Shown: positions 1 to 7,634 of the stretch, one piece after another
How positions within the stretch are numbered: position 1 is the stretch's first letter
Layout of the letters: each line of letters begins with the position of its first letter
Assembly (NCBI GenBank): GCA_047626195.1
Contig: JBLHSN010000012.1
Span: forward strand, 1 to 39,664
Reading direction: 5' to 3'
DNA length: 39,664 bases
DNA from: CAJXTB01 sp047626195
GTDB taxonomy: Bacteria; Myxococcota_A; UBA796; GCA-2862545
Notes under the pieces: generated by a model
What the model was told of the DNA's origin: nothing
Databases searched by the model: none
Seen by the model: the letters and a program-made list of their open reading frames with translations, nothing else
Made by a program: the position numbers and the translations under genes

Positions 1-816
1 ACCCTTGTGGACTGCGACGACCCGGACTGCTTCGGCGTGCTCGGCGCGTGCGACACCGAGCTGAACTGCACGGATGGTGAAGACAACGACGCTGACAGCC
101 TCATGGACTGCGAAGATGCTGATTGCTCGGCTGACCCAATATGTGTTGAAGTCTGCGACAACACCACCGACGACGATGGCGATGGCTTTGCTGACTGTGA
201 AGATGACGACTGCTGGGGCCCGGCCTGCTCGATGACCGGCACTCGTGCGTGGGTCACCGGCGGTAGCGTCCAGATCGACGAGCTCACCGCTGCCCCAGAC
301 AGCGTATTCACATCCTTCCAGGACCCTGCCTGCGACGCCAGTGATGCGATTACCTTTGGCACGCCCGCACGCCGTATGACCGCGCGCAACGTCACTGGAC
401 AAGTCCAGGTCAGTCGCATGGCCTCCGGCAGCCTTGTGACCGAGACATGTTCTTGGACAGCAACGGAAGTGGGCGGATTTGATGTGGCCGGTACCGGCCA
501 AGTCACGGTCAATCGTCAAGGCTTTACGCTGACCGATGCCGAGCGCTGTCGATTGGCCGGCAGCTCCTTCCTGCCGGCACTACTGTCAGTCGTTCAAAAT
601 GCGGCGCAACTCCCCGGTGGCGGTACATCGACTGGGGGCAATGTCAGCTGGTACGGTGGAAATTTCCAGGCCTCAACGACCGGAGCGGCAACGCTGTCCA
701 CGTCCGTCCAGGTTGATGATAGCTGCGCCGTCCTGCTTCTCGCACCGGTCAACTCGGCCCAGCGCAGCTATGACAATCTTAACGATATGGAGCCCGTCTT
801 CGGCGTTGACCCGTAG
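1..816 (+). CDS. Secreted Cys/Asp-repeat protein, C-terminal part (5' end outside window)
   Basis: The reading frame is open from the first base, so this is the 3' part of a longer gene; the GTG at base 7 is unlikely to be the real start. The first 75 or so residues are repeats of the type C-x-DG-x-DND-x-D-x3-DC-x-D-x-DC, with clustered Asp between Cys residues. Such repeats are typical of extracellular, probably calcium-binding, disulfide-rich segments in myxobacterial surface proteins. The remaining roughly 190 residues are Ser/Thr/Gly/Val-rich with scattered Cys and look like a beta-rich extracellular domain that I do not recognise. The gene converges on the hydratase-like gene with only 10 bases between the two stop codons, so no separate terminator fits there. 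Function unknown; surface or secreted location is inferred from composition, because the signal peptide would lie outside the window. Confidence 0.75.
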   Translation, partial: TLVDCDDPDCFGVLGACDTELNCTDGEDNDADSLMDCEDADCSADPICVEVCDNTTDDDGDGFADCEDDDCWGPACSMTGTRAWVTGGSVQIDELTAAPDSVFTSFQDPACDASDAITFGTPARRMTARNVTGQVQVSRMASGSLVTETCSWTATEVGGFDVAGTGQVTVNRQGFTLTDAERCRLAGSSFLPALLSVVQNAAQLPGGGTSTGGNVSWYGGNFQASTTGAATLSTSVQVDDSCAVLLLAPVNSAQRSYDNLNDMEPVFGVDP

Positions 817-826
817 TCTGGCCAGC

Positions 827-1630
827 CTATTTGCCGTGGAACACGGGCGCTCGCTTCTCTAAGAACGCAGCCACCGCTTCATCGTGGTCGGCTGTATTCT
901 GTGAGATGCCCTGGTAGGTCGCGGCGAGCTGAAGCGCTTGGTCAACAGGTAGGTCCCAAGAGCGAACCGCAGCAGATTTGGTCAGACGCAGTGCAATAGG
1001 GGGTAGGGCGCACAGAACTGAGGCACGGATGCGAACGGCATCGTACAGGTCGGCGGCGGCGACAACCTCGTTTACGAGTGACCAGGCCAGAGCGGTGGTG
1101 CTGTCGATCAGCTGACCGGTGAGGATCATTTCCAAAGCTCTGGGGTAGCCAATGGTTCGGGCGAGGAAATAGGCGCCGCCGTCTCCGGGGACCAGGCCCA
1201 CCTTCACGAATGTGGAGCCGAACCGCGCCTGCGTGGTCGCAACACGGAAGTCCGCCATGCATGTCAGGTCGAGGCCCGCACCGACCGCCGCACCATTGAC
1301 GGCGGCGATAATGGGCTTGTCGAAGCGGGCCAGACGGCGGGGAATTTGTTGGATGCCCCGAAGATATCGGGCTCTAAGCGCGACAGCGTCGCCTTCAAAC
1401 ATGCCGGAATGAGCCTGCATTTGTTTGAGGTCACCGCCGGCCGAGAAGGCTTTGCCGGCTCCTGTGAGGGCGACTACCCGGACCATATCGTCGGCCTCGG
1501 CGGCGTCGAAGGCTTCTACAAGGCCTTGAACCATCGCATCCGAGTAGGCATTACGAGCCTCCGGTCGGTTGAGCGTGACCCAGCGCAGGCCGGGGACGGT
1601 GGGGTCGTCGTGAGTGAGGAGGTCGGGCAT
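827..1630 (-). CDS. Enoyl-CoA hydratase/isomerase family protein with altered active site
   Basis: A 267-residue crotonase-fold protein, the normal family length. The start chosen is the ATG at 1630, giving N-terminus MPDLLTHDD; longer starts would run into the symporter gene on the other strand. Family signatures visible are NRPEARNAYS near residue 21, the oxyanion-hole segment AFSAGGDL at 61-68, and the NGAAVGAGLDL turn at 112-122. Aligned by eye with rat mitochondrial enoyl-CoA hydratase, the two catalytic glutamates (E144 and E164) correspond here to Asp121 and Phe141, and a GDGG motif (Asp150) follows. Classical hydration of enoyl-CoA is therefore doubtful; an isomerase or another acyl-CoA reaction is more likely. 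It is divergent from the symporter with 53 bases between starts. It may serve the same amino-acid or acyl-CoA catabolism as the aminotransferase and MmsA nearby, which is inference from proximity. Confidence 0.85.
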   Translation of the reverse strand: MPDLLTHDDPTVPGLRWVTLNRPEARNAYSDAMVQGLVEAFDAAEADDMVRVVALTGAGKAFSAGGDLKQMQAHSGMFEGDAVALRARYLRGIQQIPRRLARFDKPIIAAVNGAAVGAGLDLTCMADFRVATTQARFGSTFVKVGLVPGDGGAYFLARTIGYPRALEMILTGQLIDSTTALAWSLVNEVVAAADLYDAVRIRASVLCALPPIALRLTKSAAVRSWDLPVDQALQLAATYQGISQNTADHDEAVAAFLEKRAPVFHGK

Positions 1631-1683
1631 GGAAGCTCCAAGGGGTTCAGGCGCATGTAGTAGGGTCCGCCCCGGAGGGAGAA

Positions 1684-3174
1684 ATGGAAGCGGTCGAGCT
1701 GTATAAATTGGTGGGCGTAGTGGTCTACCTCGCTGTGTTGCTTGCGATTGGTGTTGTAGCCAGTCGGAAGATGAACGACGTCGGCGATTACTTTGCCGCA
1801 GGCAAGAAGCTCGGCTTCTGGAGCGTCGCTTTCTCGGCACGCGCTACCGGCGAGAGCGGTTGGCTGCTTATTGGTCTTACCGGCATGGGGGCCTTGGTTG
1901 GGGTGAAGGCGTTCTGGGTAGTTGCCGGCGAGGTCCTCGGAGTGGGGCTGGCTTGGTTGCTGCTCGCGGGGCCGTTCAACAAGCTGACCCACAAATACGA
2001 CTCGCTCACCATACCGGACTATTTAGAGAGTCGATTTGGGGATAAATCGAACCTTATCCGCCTAGTCTCTGCATTTTGCCTAGCAACATTTGTGACCATC
2101 TACGTGGCCGCTCAGATCTACGCAACCGGCCAAGCTTTCCAGGATTTCCTAGGTTGGAGCTGGTACACGGGCGTTGCTGTTGGGTTCACAGTCGTAGTCG
2201 CCTACAGCACAACCGGCGGCTTCGTCGCTGTGGTCTGGTCCGACGTATTTCAAGGCGCGTTGATGTTTCTGGCGTTGGTCGCTCTTCCCATCGTTGGGTT
2301 CATCTACGCCGGCGGTATCGAACCGGTCATGACTGGCTTGTCAGCGATTGACCCGACCCTTCTGGATCCAATGGCGGGCGAAGGATTCACCCTAGTCAGC
2401 ATCGCCGGCTGTCTCGGACTGCTGCTCATCGGCCTGGGTTTCCTTGGCTCACCGCAGATCTTTGTGCGTTTCTTGGCGCTCAAGAGTCACAAGGAAGTCC
2501 CAAAGGGCGCTGCTGTGGCCCTTGCTTGGACGCTCCTTGCGGACAGTGGAGCCGTTTTCACCGGTCTAGTCGGACGCCACTTGTTGACCCAGCCCGGCCA
2601 AGATGCCGAAATGTTGCTCGGCGTTGGTGCCGAACAGGTCTTGCCACAGGTTGTGGCGATGGTGTTGCCGGCTATTCTCATCGGACTGATGATTGCCATC
2701 GTGCTGTCGGCCATCATGTCCACCGTTGACAGCTTGCTCGTTCTTGCGAGTAGTGCTGTTGTGCGCGACGTGTACCAAAAGGTTCTGCGCCCAGACATCC
2801 CAGATGACAAGTTGGTCGGTCTGTCGCGCATCGCGACGATCGCGCTGGCTTTCGTTGCACTTGGCATCGCGCTTGCCGTGACTGGGCCCAACCAGACCGT
2901 GTTCTGGTTCGTCATCTTCGGATGGTCCGGTATTGCCGCGACCTTCTGTCCAACGGTCATTCTGTCCTTGTTTTGGCCCCGGTTCAACACCGGTGGAGCG
3001 GTCGCTGCGATGCTGACAGGCTTTGTTTCGGTACCACTGTTCAAGTTCATCGACATGGGCGAAGCGATGACGGCGCTCGGCGAGCTACCGCCGAGCTTCC
3101 TGTTGTCTGCCGCCGTGGGCATGGCCGTCAGTTTTGTCGCTGGTCCTAGCGCCCAGGTTGCTCGCGGGGATTAG
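1684..3174 (+). CDS. Sodium:solute symporter, PutP-like (SSS family)
   Basis: A 496-residue integral membrane protein with about 13 hydrophobic segments, the usual size for the sodium:solute symporter family. Residues 52-65 (RATGESGWLLIGLT) match the conserved TM2 region that in PutP contains the SGxSDxSGWLLMG sequence, and the YSTTGGFVAVVWSDVFQG segment near residue 174 is the typical family signature. A purine-rich ribosome site (GGAGGGAGAA) precedes the ATG directly. It probably imports an amino acid, betaine or organic acid driven by sodium; proline is the closest named substrate but cannot be fixed from sequence. Its last bases overlap the 3' end of the convergent aminotransferase gene by four bases. 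The neighbourhood of aminotransferase and MmsA suggests an amino-acid-like substrate such as beta-alanine (inference). Confidence 0.85.
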   Translation: MEAVELYKLVGVVVYLAVLLAIGVVASRKMNDVGDYFAAGKKLGFWSVAFSARATGESGWLLIGLTGMGALVGVKAFWVVAGEVLGVGLAWLLLAGPFNKLTHKYDSLTIPDYLESRFGDKSNLIRLVSAFCLATFVTIYVAAQIYATGQAFQDFLGWSWYTGVAVGFTVVVAYSTTGGFVAVVWSDVFQGALMFLALVALPIVGFIYAGGIEPVMTGLSAIDPTLLDPMAGEGFTLVSIAGCLGLLLIGLGFLGSPQIFVRFLALKSHKEVPKGAAVALAWTLLADSGAVFTGLVGRHLLTQPGQDAEMLLGVGAEQVLPQVVAMVLPAILIGLMIAIVLSAIMSTVDSLLVLASSAVVRDVYQKVLRPDIPDDKLVGLSRIATIALAFVALGIALAVTGPNQTVFWFVIFGWSGIAATFCPTVILSLFWPRFNTGGAVAAMLTGFVSVPLFKFIDMGEAMTALGELPPSFLLSAAVGMAVSFVAGPSAQVARGD

Positions 3175-4493
3175 TCCTCAAACGCCGCATCGGTAACGTC
3201 CAAGCACTTATCGATGATGGCGTAGCCTTCCATCAGCTGTTCCTCTGTGATGCACAGCGGGGGGTTGTTCATGAACGACCCCCAGCGGATGAAAGTGAAC
3301 AAGCCGTTGTCCCAGAAAGCTCTGCCGAGCTCGGCCATGACCGGGTGACTGCCATTGTATGGGGCAAAGGGCTCGCCTCTGCTGTTCTTCTGCACGTCGA
3401 TCATACCGAACAAGCCGATGTTTCGCCCGACCTTTACCGACGGATGTTTTTCGGTCAGCCGGTCCATCTCGCTGCGCATGAGAGGGCCAAGCTTTGCTGA
3501 GTTTTCAATTAGGTTCTCTTCGCGCATGACCTCAATCACGGCCACGGCGGTGGCGCAGCAGAGCGCGTGGGCCGCGTACGTCAGCCCCCCCCAGAACACG
3601 TTGTCCTTGAAGTGGGCGGCGATACGGTCGCTGACGCCCATTGCGCCCAATGGAATGTACGAACTGGTGAGTCCCTTGGCCATGGTGACAATGTCTGGGA
3701 CAATGTCCCCGTGCTCAAAAGCGAACATCTTCCCAGTACGGCCGAATCCAGCCATGACTTCATCACAGACCAAGAGAATGCCGTACTTCTCAAGCAGTGC
3801 TTTTAGTCGTTTGAGGTAGCCCTTCGGCGGCGGCAAGATGCCGTTTGTACCGGTGACCGTCTCAATGAACATGGCCGCAATGTTGTGCGGGCCTTCGTAG
3901 TTAATGACCTCTTCGAGGTAGGTGAGGTTGGCATCCACAATGGCCTTGTCATCGTCTCCCCACTTCCAGGTGAGCGGCCACGGGTCCATCACGCGGACAA
4001 CACCTGGCATTCCGGGCTCACTAGCCCATCGCCGTGGGTCCCCAGTCAGCTGCATCGTGGCGTTTGTAGCGCCATGGTAACTACGGTAGCGCGTCAGGAT
4101 TTTTGAGCGACCCGTGAATGCCCGTGCCGCTTTGATAGCGTTCTCATTCGCTTCTGCACCGCTCAAGGTAAAGAAGAAGGTGTTGATATCGCCGGGGACA
4201 ATCTCGGCCAGAAGCGAGGCTAGGCGAGCGCGCGGCTCAGTGGCGGTGCCAGGCCAGGTAAACAGCAGCTTCTTGTCGAGCTGTGCCTTCATCGCCGCAA
4301 TCACTTTTGGGTGAGAGTGGCCAATATTCACACTCATCAGCTGGCTGTTCCAGTCCAGGATGCGCTTGCCATCCGGCTGATACAGGTAGACGCCTTCGGT
4401 ACGCTCAATAGGTACGGGATTGACTGAGCCCTGCGCACACCACGTGTACATCGAGTGCTGCTTGCACAGGTCAATCATCTCTTGTGTTTCCAT
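3171..4493 (-). CDS. Class-III pyridoxal-phosphate aminotransferase (omega-amino acid type)
   Basis: A 440-residue protein of the ornithine/GABA/beta-alanine aminotransferase group. The start at 4493 (METQEMIDLC) is chosen because GGAGAAGAG lies immediately upstream; an in-frame ATG 13 codons earlier lacks this. Visible motifs are TLSGAEANENAIKAAR (109-124), which binds the cofactor phosphate, RSYHGAT (137-143), LVCDEVMAGFGRTGK (241-255) with the Asp that contacts the pyridine nitrogen, and MAKGLTSSYIPLGAM (271-285) with the probable Schiff-base Lys273. The N-terminal TWCAQG segment resembles beta-alanine/taurine-type transaminases. The amino donor is not decided by sequence; beta-alanine, beta-aminoisobutyrate, GABA or taurine are all possible. 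The next gene upstream on the same strand is methylmalonate-semialdehyde dehydrogenase, which would oxidise the semialdehydes made from beta-alanine or beta-aminoisobutyrate, supporting that substrate class. Confidence 0.85.
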   Translation of the reverse strand: METQEMIDLCKQHSMYTWCAQGSVNPVPIERTEGVYLYQPDGKRILDWNSQLMSVNIGHSHPKVIAAMKAQLDKKLLFTWPGTATEPRARLASLLAEIVPGDINTFFFTLSGAEANENAIKAARAFTGRSKILTRYRSYHGATNATMQLTGDPRRWASEPGMPGVVRVMDPWPLTWKWGDDDKAIVDANLTYLEEVINYEGPHNIAAMFIETVTGTNGILPPPKGYLKRLKALLEKYGILLVCDEVMAGFGRTGKMFAFEHGDIVPDIVTMAKGLTSSYIPLGAMGVSDRIAAHFKDNVFWGGLTYAAHALCCATAVAVIEVMREENLIENSAKLGPLMRSEMDRLTEKHPSVKVGRNIGLFGMIDVQKNSRGEPFAPYNGSHPVMAELGRAFWDNGLFTFIRWGSFMNNPPLCITEEQLMEGYAIIDKCLDVTDAAFED

Positions 4494-4504
4494 CTCTTCT
4501 CCGG

Positions 4505-4546
4505 GACAGTCAGAATGGGTCAGTCTATCCATAGATTGAGACTGTC
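4505..4546 (-). promoter_or_regulatory. Nested inverted repeats upstream of the aminotransferase gene
   Basis: Outer arms GACAGTC (4505-4511) and GACTGTC (4540-4546) are perfect inverted repeats. Inside and overlapping them are CAGTCT/AGACTG (4521-4526 and 4539-4544) and TCTAT/ATAGA (4524-4528 and 4531-4535). The block sits 12 to 53 bases before the start codon, so it would fold in the 5' leader or act as an operator. The alternative pairings are mutually exclusive, as in a switch, but no known riboswitch is recognised. Confidence 0.4.
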
Positions 4547-4557
4547 GTGTGCCGGAT

Positions 4558-4584
4558 GTCAGAGGTCAGAGGTCAGAGGTCAGA
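4558..4584. repeat. 7-base tandem repeat (GTCAGAG)
   Basis: Three perfect copies of GTCAGAG followed by GTCAGA, in the non-coding stretch upstream of the aminotransferase. The spacing is below one helical turn. It could be slippage-prone simple sequence or direct-repeat binding sites. Confidence 0.8.
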
Positions 4585-4735
4585 ACCGACGCTTTGCGCT
4601 TGCATTTCTTCGTCGCCTCGGACATGCATTTCAAGCCGACAGACCGCTGGCTACTAGATGGAGAGGCGCAGTTTCCAGTTGCGCGAGCAATCCGTTGTCA
4701 GCCATCTGCCACTACCACCGCTGCAGCTCACCACT

Positions 4736-4752
4736 GCAGACCAGAGGTCTGC
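4736..4752. promoter_or_regulatory. 17-base interrupted palindrome
   Basis: GCAGACC, a 3-base spacer and GGTCTGC form a perfect dyad with 7-base arms. It is 107 bases past the mmsA stop and about 240 bases before the aminotransferase start. It could be a transcription-factor site or a weak RNA hairpin; no T-run follows on the minus strand, so a factor-independent terminator is unlikely. Confidence 0.35.
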
Positions 4753-4859
4753 GCAATGAGTTCGGCACTGCAATGACGTTGAAGATGCCTTCTCTGGCCC
4801 CTGACATCCGCCCAGCCACCAATGCGTAGCTCACATCTGACGGCCATGAACTCAAGCCG

Positions 4860-6359
4860 CTAGCTCATCCACGTGGAGTCTTTCTGCAGCGCCCACTTGG
4901 TCGTGATCTTGCGTGCACGGGTCCAGAAGCGGAAGCCATCCCAGCCGGTAATATTGCCCGAGCCAAACTTACTGTGGTTCCAGCCACCAAAGCCAAAGGG
5001 CTCGCGGGGGACGGGAACGCCGATGTTGACGCCAATCATGCCGGCTTCGAGCTTACGGGTGACGTAGCGAGCCACCTCACCACTGCTGGTGTAGATGCTC
5101 GATGCGTTGCCGTAGGGGTTGCTGTTCTCCAGCGCAATGGCCTCGTCCACGGTGTTGACGCGGATGATGGACAGAACCGGACCAAAGATTTCCTCATGGC
5201 CTGCGGGCATGTCGGAGCTGACATTGTCGAGGAGAGTGGGGCCAATCCAGTAGCCACCGGCGTCGGCGGTCTGGCCACGACCATCCACGAGCACCTTGGC
5301 GCCGCGCTTTACCGCATCGTCGATGAAGTCGTTGATACGGTCGAGTGACGCTTGTGTCGTAATGGGACCGAGGTCTTCACCAATCTTCATCGACGCCGCA
5401 CGTTCGGCAACCGCATCAATGAGGTGTTGAACGTCTCCCACAGCCACAAGCACGGATGCTGCCATGCAGCGCTGGCCGGCACATCCGGTGAAGCTTGCGA
5501 CCACGTTCTCCGTGGTGACGCTTGGGTCAGCATCGGGAACGACAATGAGGTGGTTCTTGGCGCCACCGAGGCACAACACGCGCTTGCCGGATGTGGCGGC
5601 GCGACCGTAGACCAGCTTTGCCACGCGGGTACTGCCGACGAATGCGAGGGCGTCAATACCTTCGTCATCACAGAGCGCTTCCACAACGTCTTTACCGCCG
5701 TTGACGATGTTGAACACACCGTCTGGCAGACCGGCTTCGCGGAATAGCTCTGCCATGCGAATCATGGATAGCGGAACCTGCTCGCTGGGCTTGAGGATGA
5801 AGGCGTTTCCACCAACGATGGCCTGCGGCAACATCCAGAGTGGAACCATGCTCGGAAAGTTAAACGGGGCCACGCCAGCGACAACACCAATCGGCTCGTA
5901 CACCTGCTGACAGGTGACGCCGCGAGAGACTTCAAGTCCACTGCCGCCCGCCATCTGCGGCAGGCTGCATCCGTACTCGATGCACTCAATGCCCTTGAGG
6001 ACTTCGGCTTTACTCTCGCCGAAGGTCTTGCCATTCTCATGCGACACCAGCCAAGCAAGCTCGTCGACGTCTCGCTCCATGAGCACCTTGAGCCGGTAGA
6101 ACACTTGGGCGCGTTCGCGCATGGGCTCTTGTGACCAGGTCTTGAAGGCCTTCTTAGCAGCAGCAACCGCGTTGGCGACGTCTTGCGCTCCAGACATTGC
6201 GACCCGTGCCATAGCTTTGCCGTGGCGCGGGTTGATGACATCCGCGAAGGTGTCGGTCTCAGGGGCCGTCCACTCGCCGCCAATGTAGTTGACTGCGTCA
6301 ATGTAGGTGGTGAAGTCGTTGGTTTTACCACCGAAGGTGGGGACGGCTGCGGCGTTCAT
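4860..6359 (-). CDS. mmsA: Methylmalonate-semialdehyde dehydrogenase (CoA-acylating)
   Basis: A 499-residue aldehyde dehydrogenase of the MmsA type, which oxidises methylmalonate semialdehyde or malonate semialdehyde with NAD+ and CoA to propionyl-CoA or acetyl-CoA plus CO2, in valine, inositol and beta-alanine breakdown. Evidence is YIGGEW near residue 25, APFNFPSMVPLWMLPQAI (164-181), where MmsA-type enzymes have this sequence rather than that of generic aldehyde dehydrogenases, LGGAKNHLIV (264-273), and TGCAGQRCMAAS (291-302) with probable nucleophile Cys298. HEEIFGPVLS follows near residue 396. The start codon is preceded by TAGGAG at good spacing. The aminotransferase lies downstream on the same strand after a long gap, so the two may be a functional pair with separate promoters. 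Very confident on family, less so on the physiological substrate. Confidence 0.93.
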   Translation of the reverse strand: MNAAAVPTFGGKTNDFTTYIDAVNYIGGEWTAPETDTFADVINPRHGKAMARVAMSGAQDVANAVAAAKKAFKTWSQEPMRERAQVFYRLKVLMERDVDELAWLVSHENGKTFGESKAEVLKGIECIEYGCSLPQMAGGSGLEVSRGVTCQQVYEPIGVVAGVAPFNFPSMVPLWMLPQAIVGGNAFILKPSEQVPLSMIRMAELFREAGLPDGVFNIVNGGKDVVEALCDDEGIDALAFVGSTRVAKLVYGRAATSGKRVLCLGGAKNHLIVVPDADPSVTTENVVASFTGCAGQRCMAASVLVAVGDVQHLIDAVAERAASMKIGEDLGPITTQASLDRINDFIDDAVKRGAKVLVDGRGQTADAGGYWIGPTLLDNVSSDMPAGHEEIFGPVLSIIRVNTVDEAIALENSNPYGNASSIYTSSGEVARYVTRKLEAGMIGVNIGVPVPREPFGFGGWNHSKFGSGNITGWDGFRFWTRARKITTKWALQKDSTWMS

Positions 6360-6390
6360 CGCGGCTCCTAGTGAAGAAGGAAATCTAAGG

Positions 6391-6410
6391 TCGGCGCGTC
6401 ATAACGCCGA
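6391..6410 (-). terminator. Hairpin between lipoprotein pair and mmsA
   Basis: TCGGCG and CGCCGA are perfect 6-base inverted arms with an 8-base loop, lying between the stop of the lipoprotein gene at 6429 and the start of mmsA. On the minus strand it is followed by a modestly T-containing stretch, not a clean T-run. It may end the pheST-lipoprotein transcript or be an operator for mmsA. Confidence 0.35.
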
Positions 6411-6428
6411 TGCGAGAGGGCAGCCTCG

Positions 6429-7103
6429 CTACTCTGCGTTTTCGGCCACGCTGATCAGTCGCTGAAGCCAGTCTTCGAACTCATGAGCCATTGGGTATTG
6501 CGCACAGTTTTCAAGCGTGGATTCCGAGTCAGCCTGGTCCAAGCACTGGGCGATATTGGCGTATTGGGACAGCCGGTTATTGGCGGTACATGCACGCTCA
6601 AAGGCCGGCATGGTGGCGTCAATGTCCGCGTGAGCCGCCGAAAGTTCATCTCCTTCAAGTGCGGAGACGTCTTCGAGCTCTAAGTGCCTAAGCTGCGCCA
6701 GGGAGGCGGAGAACGCCGAACAGGTCGGAGCCTCGACGCCCGTATCCATGCCGAGGTCCATGATGTGCTGCATGTAGCGCGAGAATTCACCGCTCGCATC
6801 CAGCTGCCGACAGGCGTGAAGCTGGTCCATGGTCGCGCTCGCCATGACACACAAAACGGTAGGCTGGAACTCCGAAAAGCGGTTGTCAGCGCCGCATCCT
6901 ACGTTTATTTTTTGCGCCTCAATCCCTCGGATCTCGGCTTCGTTTTCATCTGCGGATTCCGCAGCGGCAAGGCCACCCACATGACTTGAGAAGGCCCCAC
7001 AGCTGGGAAGTACAGCTTGGGCAGTCATGGGCCGCTTTGCAGCGCAGGCTGACAAGCTCAACGCGGCAGTAAAGACGACGGTTGCGCGAAATCTTCGGCT
7101 CAT
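6429..7103 (-). CDS. Lipoprotein with two copies of a four-cysteine domain
   Basis: A 224-residue protein with an N-terminal signal ending in the lipobox LSAC (lipidated Cys near residue 20). I do not recognise a named family. The mature part contains two tandem copies of a domain that also occurs once in the adjacent lipoprotein. Each copy has C-x2-F, a helical-looking stretch of 34 or 43 residues up to the second Cys, then exactly C-x14-C-x12-C, with an N/D-N/D-R-L/F motif just after the second Cys and an aromatic residue three positions later. The four Cys probably form two disulfides outside the cytoplasm (inference). The gene's ATG overlaps the stop of the upstream paralogue as ATGA, so the two are translationally coupled. 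The family looks like internal and gene-level duplication of one domain. Confidence 0.7.
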   Translation of the reverse strand: MSRRFRATVVFTAALSLSACAAKRPMTAQAVLPSCGAFSSHVGGLAAAESADENEAEIRGIEAQKINVGCGADNRFSEFQPTVLCVMASATMDQLHACRQLDASGEFSRYMQHIMDLGMDTGVEAPTCSAFSASLAQLRHLELEDVSALEGDELSAAHADIDATMPAFERACTANNRLSQYANIAQCLDQADSESTLENCAQYPMAHEFEDWLQRLISVAENAE

Positions 7104-7555
7104 TCCGGGACTCCAGCATCCAATCGAATCGACGAGGCTAGCAGGCCGGTCACGTAGGCATTGAAGGCCTCACCACCCTCCGCCAGACGGCACGCTTCCC
7201 AAGCAGCTTGGTCGTCGCCAGTCATGTAGCACTGGACATGAGGTTCAAACTCGCCGAGACGGTCATTCGTTTTGCAGCCAGACCGAAGTCCCTCAACCAT
7301 GGCTGTGCCGAACTCCAAAGCCTGGGCGGGTGTCAGAACATCCGACTCCGAAGCCGTTTTTTCAACGCTCTCCATCATGTGGTCGGCGAAGGCGTCGCAC
7401 GTGACCATACCTTCCGCCACCGCCACTTCTTCAACAGCCGGCTGCGCGTCGACGACTGCAGCAGTCTCCACCGGTTTAGCTGCTTCCGGAGCTTCAGAGG
7501 GGGGCTCCGGGCTGCCACAAGCAGCAAGAACCAACAGAACAGGCAGGATACGCAT
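7100..7555 (-). CDS. Lipoprotein with one copy of the four-cysteine domain
   Basis: A 151-residue protein beginning MRILPVLLVLAACGS, a short lipoprotein signal with lipobox LAAC. The start at 7555 is preferred because longer in-frame starts add a non-signal-like N-terminus. An Ala/Glu/Pro/Val-rich linker of about 35 residues follows, then a single copy of the C-x2-F...C-x14-C-x12-C domain. Second-to-third Cys spacing (14) and third-to-fourth spacing (12) are identical to both copies in the downstream gene. It lies 79 bases after pheT on the same strand and overlaps the next lipoprotein gene by ATGA. Function unknown; envelope location inferred from the lipobox. Confidence 0.7.
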   Translation of the reverse strand: MRILPVLLVLAACGSPEPPSEAPEAAKPVETAAVVDAQPAVEEVAVAEGMVTCDAFADHMMESVEKTASESDVLTPAQALEFGTAMVEGLRSGCKTNDRLGEFEPHVQCYMTGDDQAAWEACRLAEGGEAFNAYVTGLLASSIRLDAGVPE

Positions 7556-7634
7556 GAAGACTCCATGAATCAGGCAAGGGAAAGCGGTAACGCAATAATG
7601 GCGGCTTCGAGGCGGCAAGCGGTTGAGCCGGTAG

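Larger units (their letters stand above)
4494..4859. other. 366-base non-coding stretch with repeats and dyads
   Basis: This is the only gap above 300 bases in the window. It lies between mmsA and the aminotransferase, both on the minus strand. Short frames exist on the plus strand but have no ribosome site, no recognisable product and unlike composition. The stretch holds a set of nested inverted repeats just upstream of the aminotransferase start, a 7-base tandem repeat, and an isolated GCAGACC/GGTCTGC dyad. It most likely contains the aminotransferase promoter and operator region; no sigma-70 promoter could be placed with confidence. Confidence 0.6.

Noticed and set aside
4455..4829. Plus-strand frame across the non-coding stretch before the aminotransferase
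   Set aside because: It overlaps the aminotransferase start, runs through the tandem repeats, and has no recognisable product or ribosome site.
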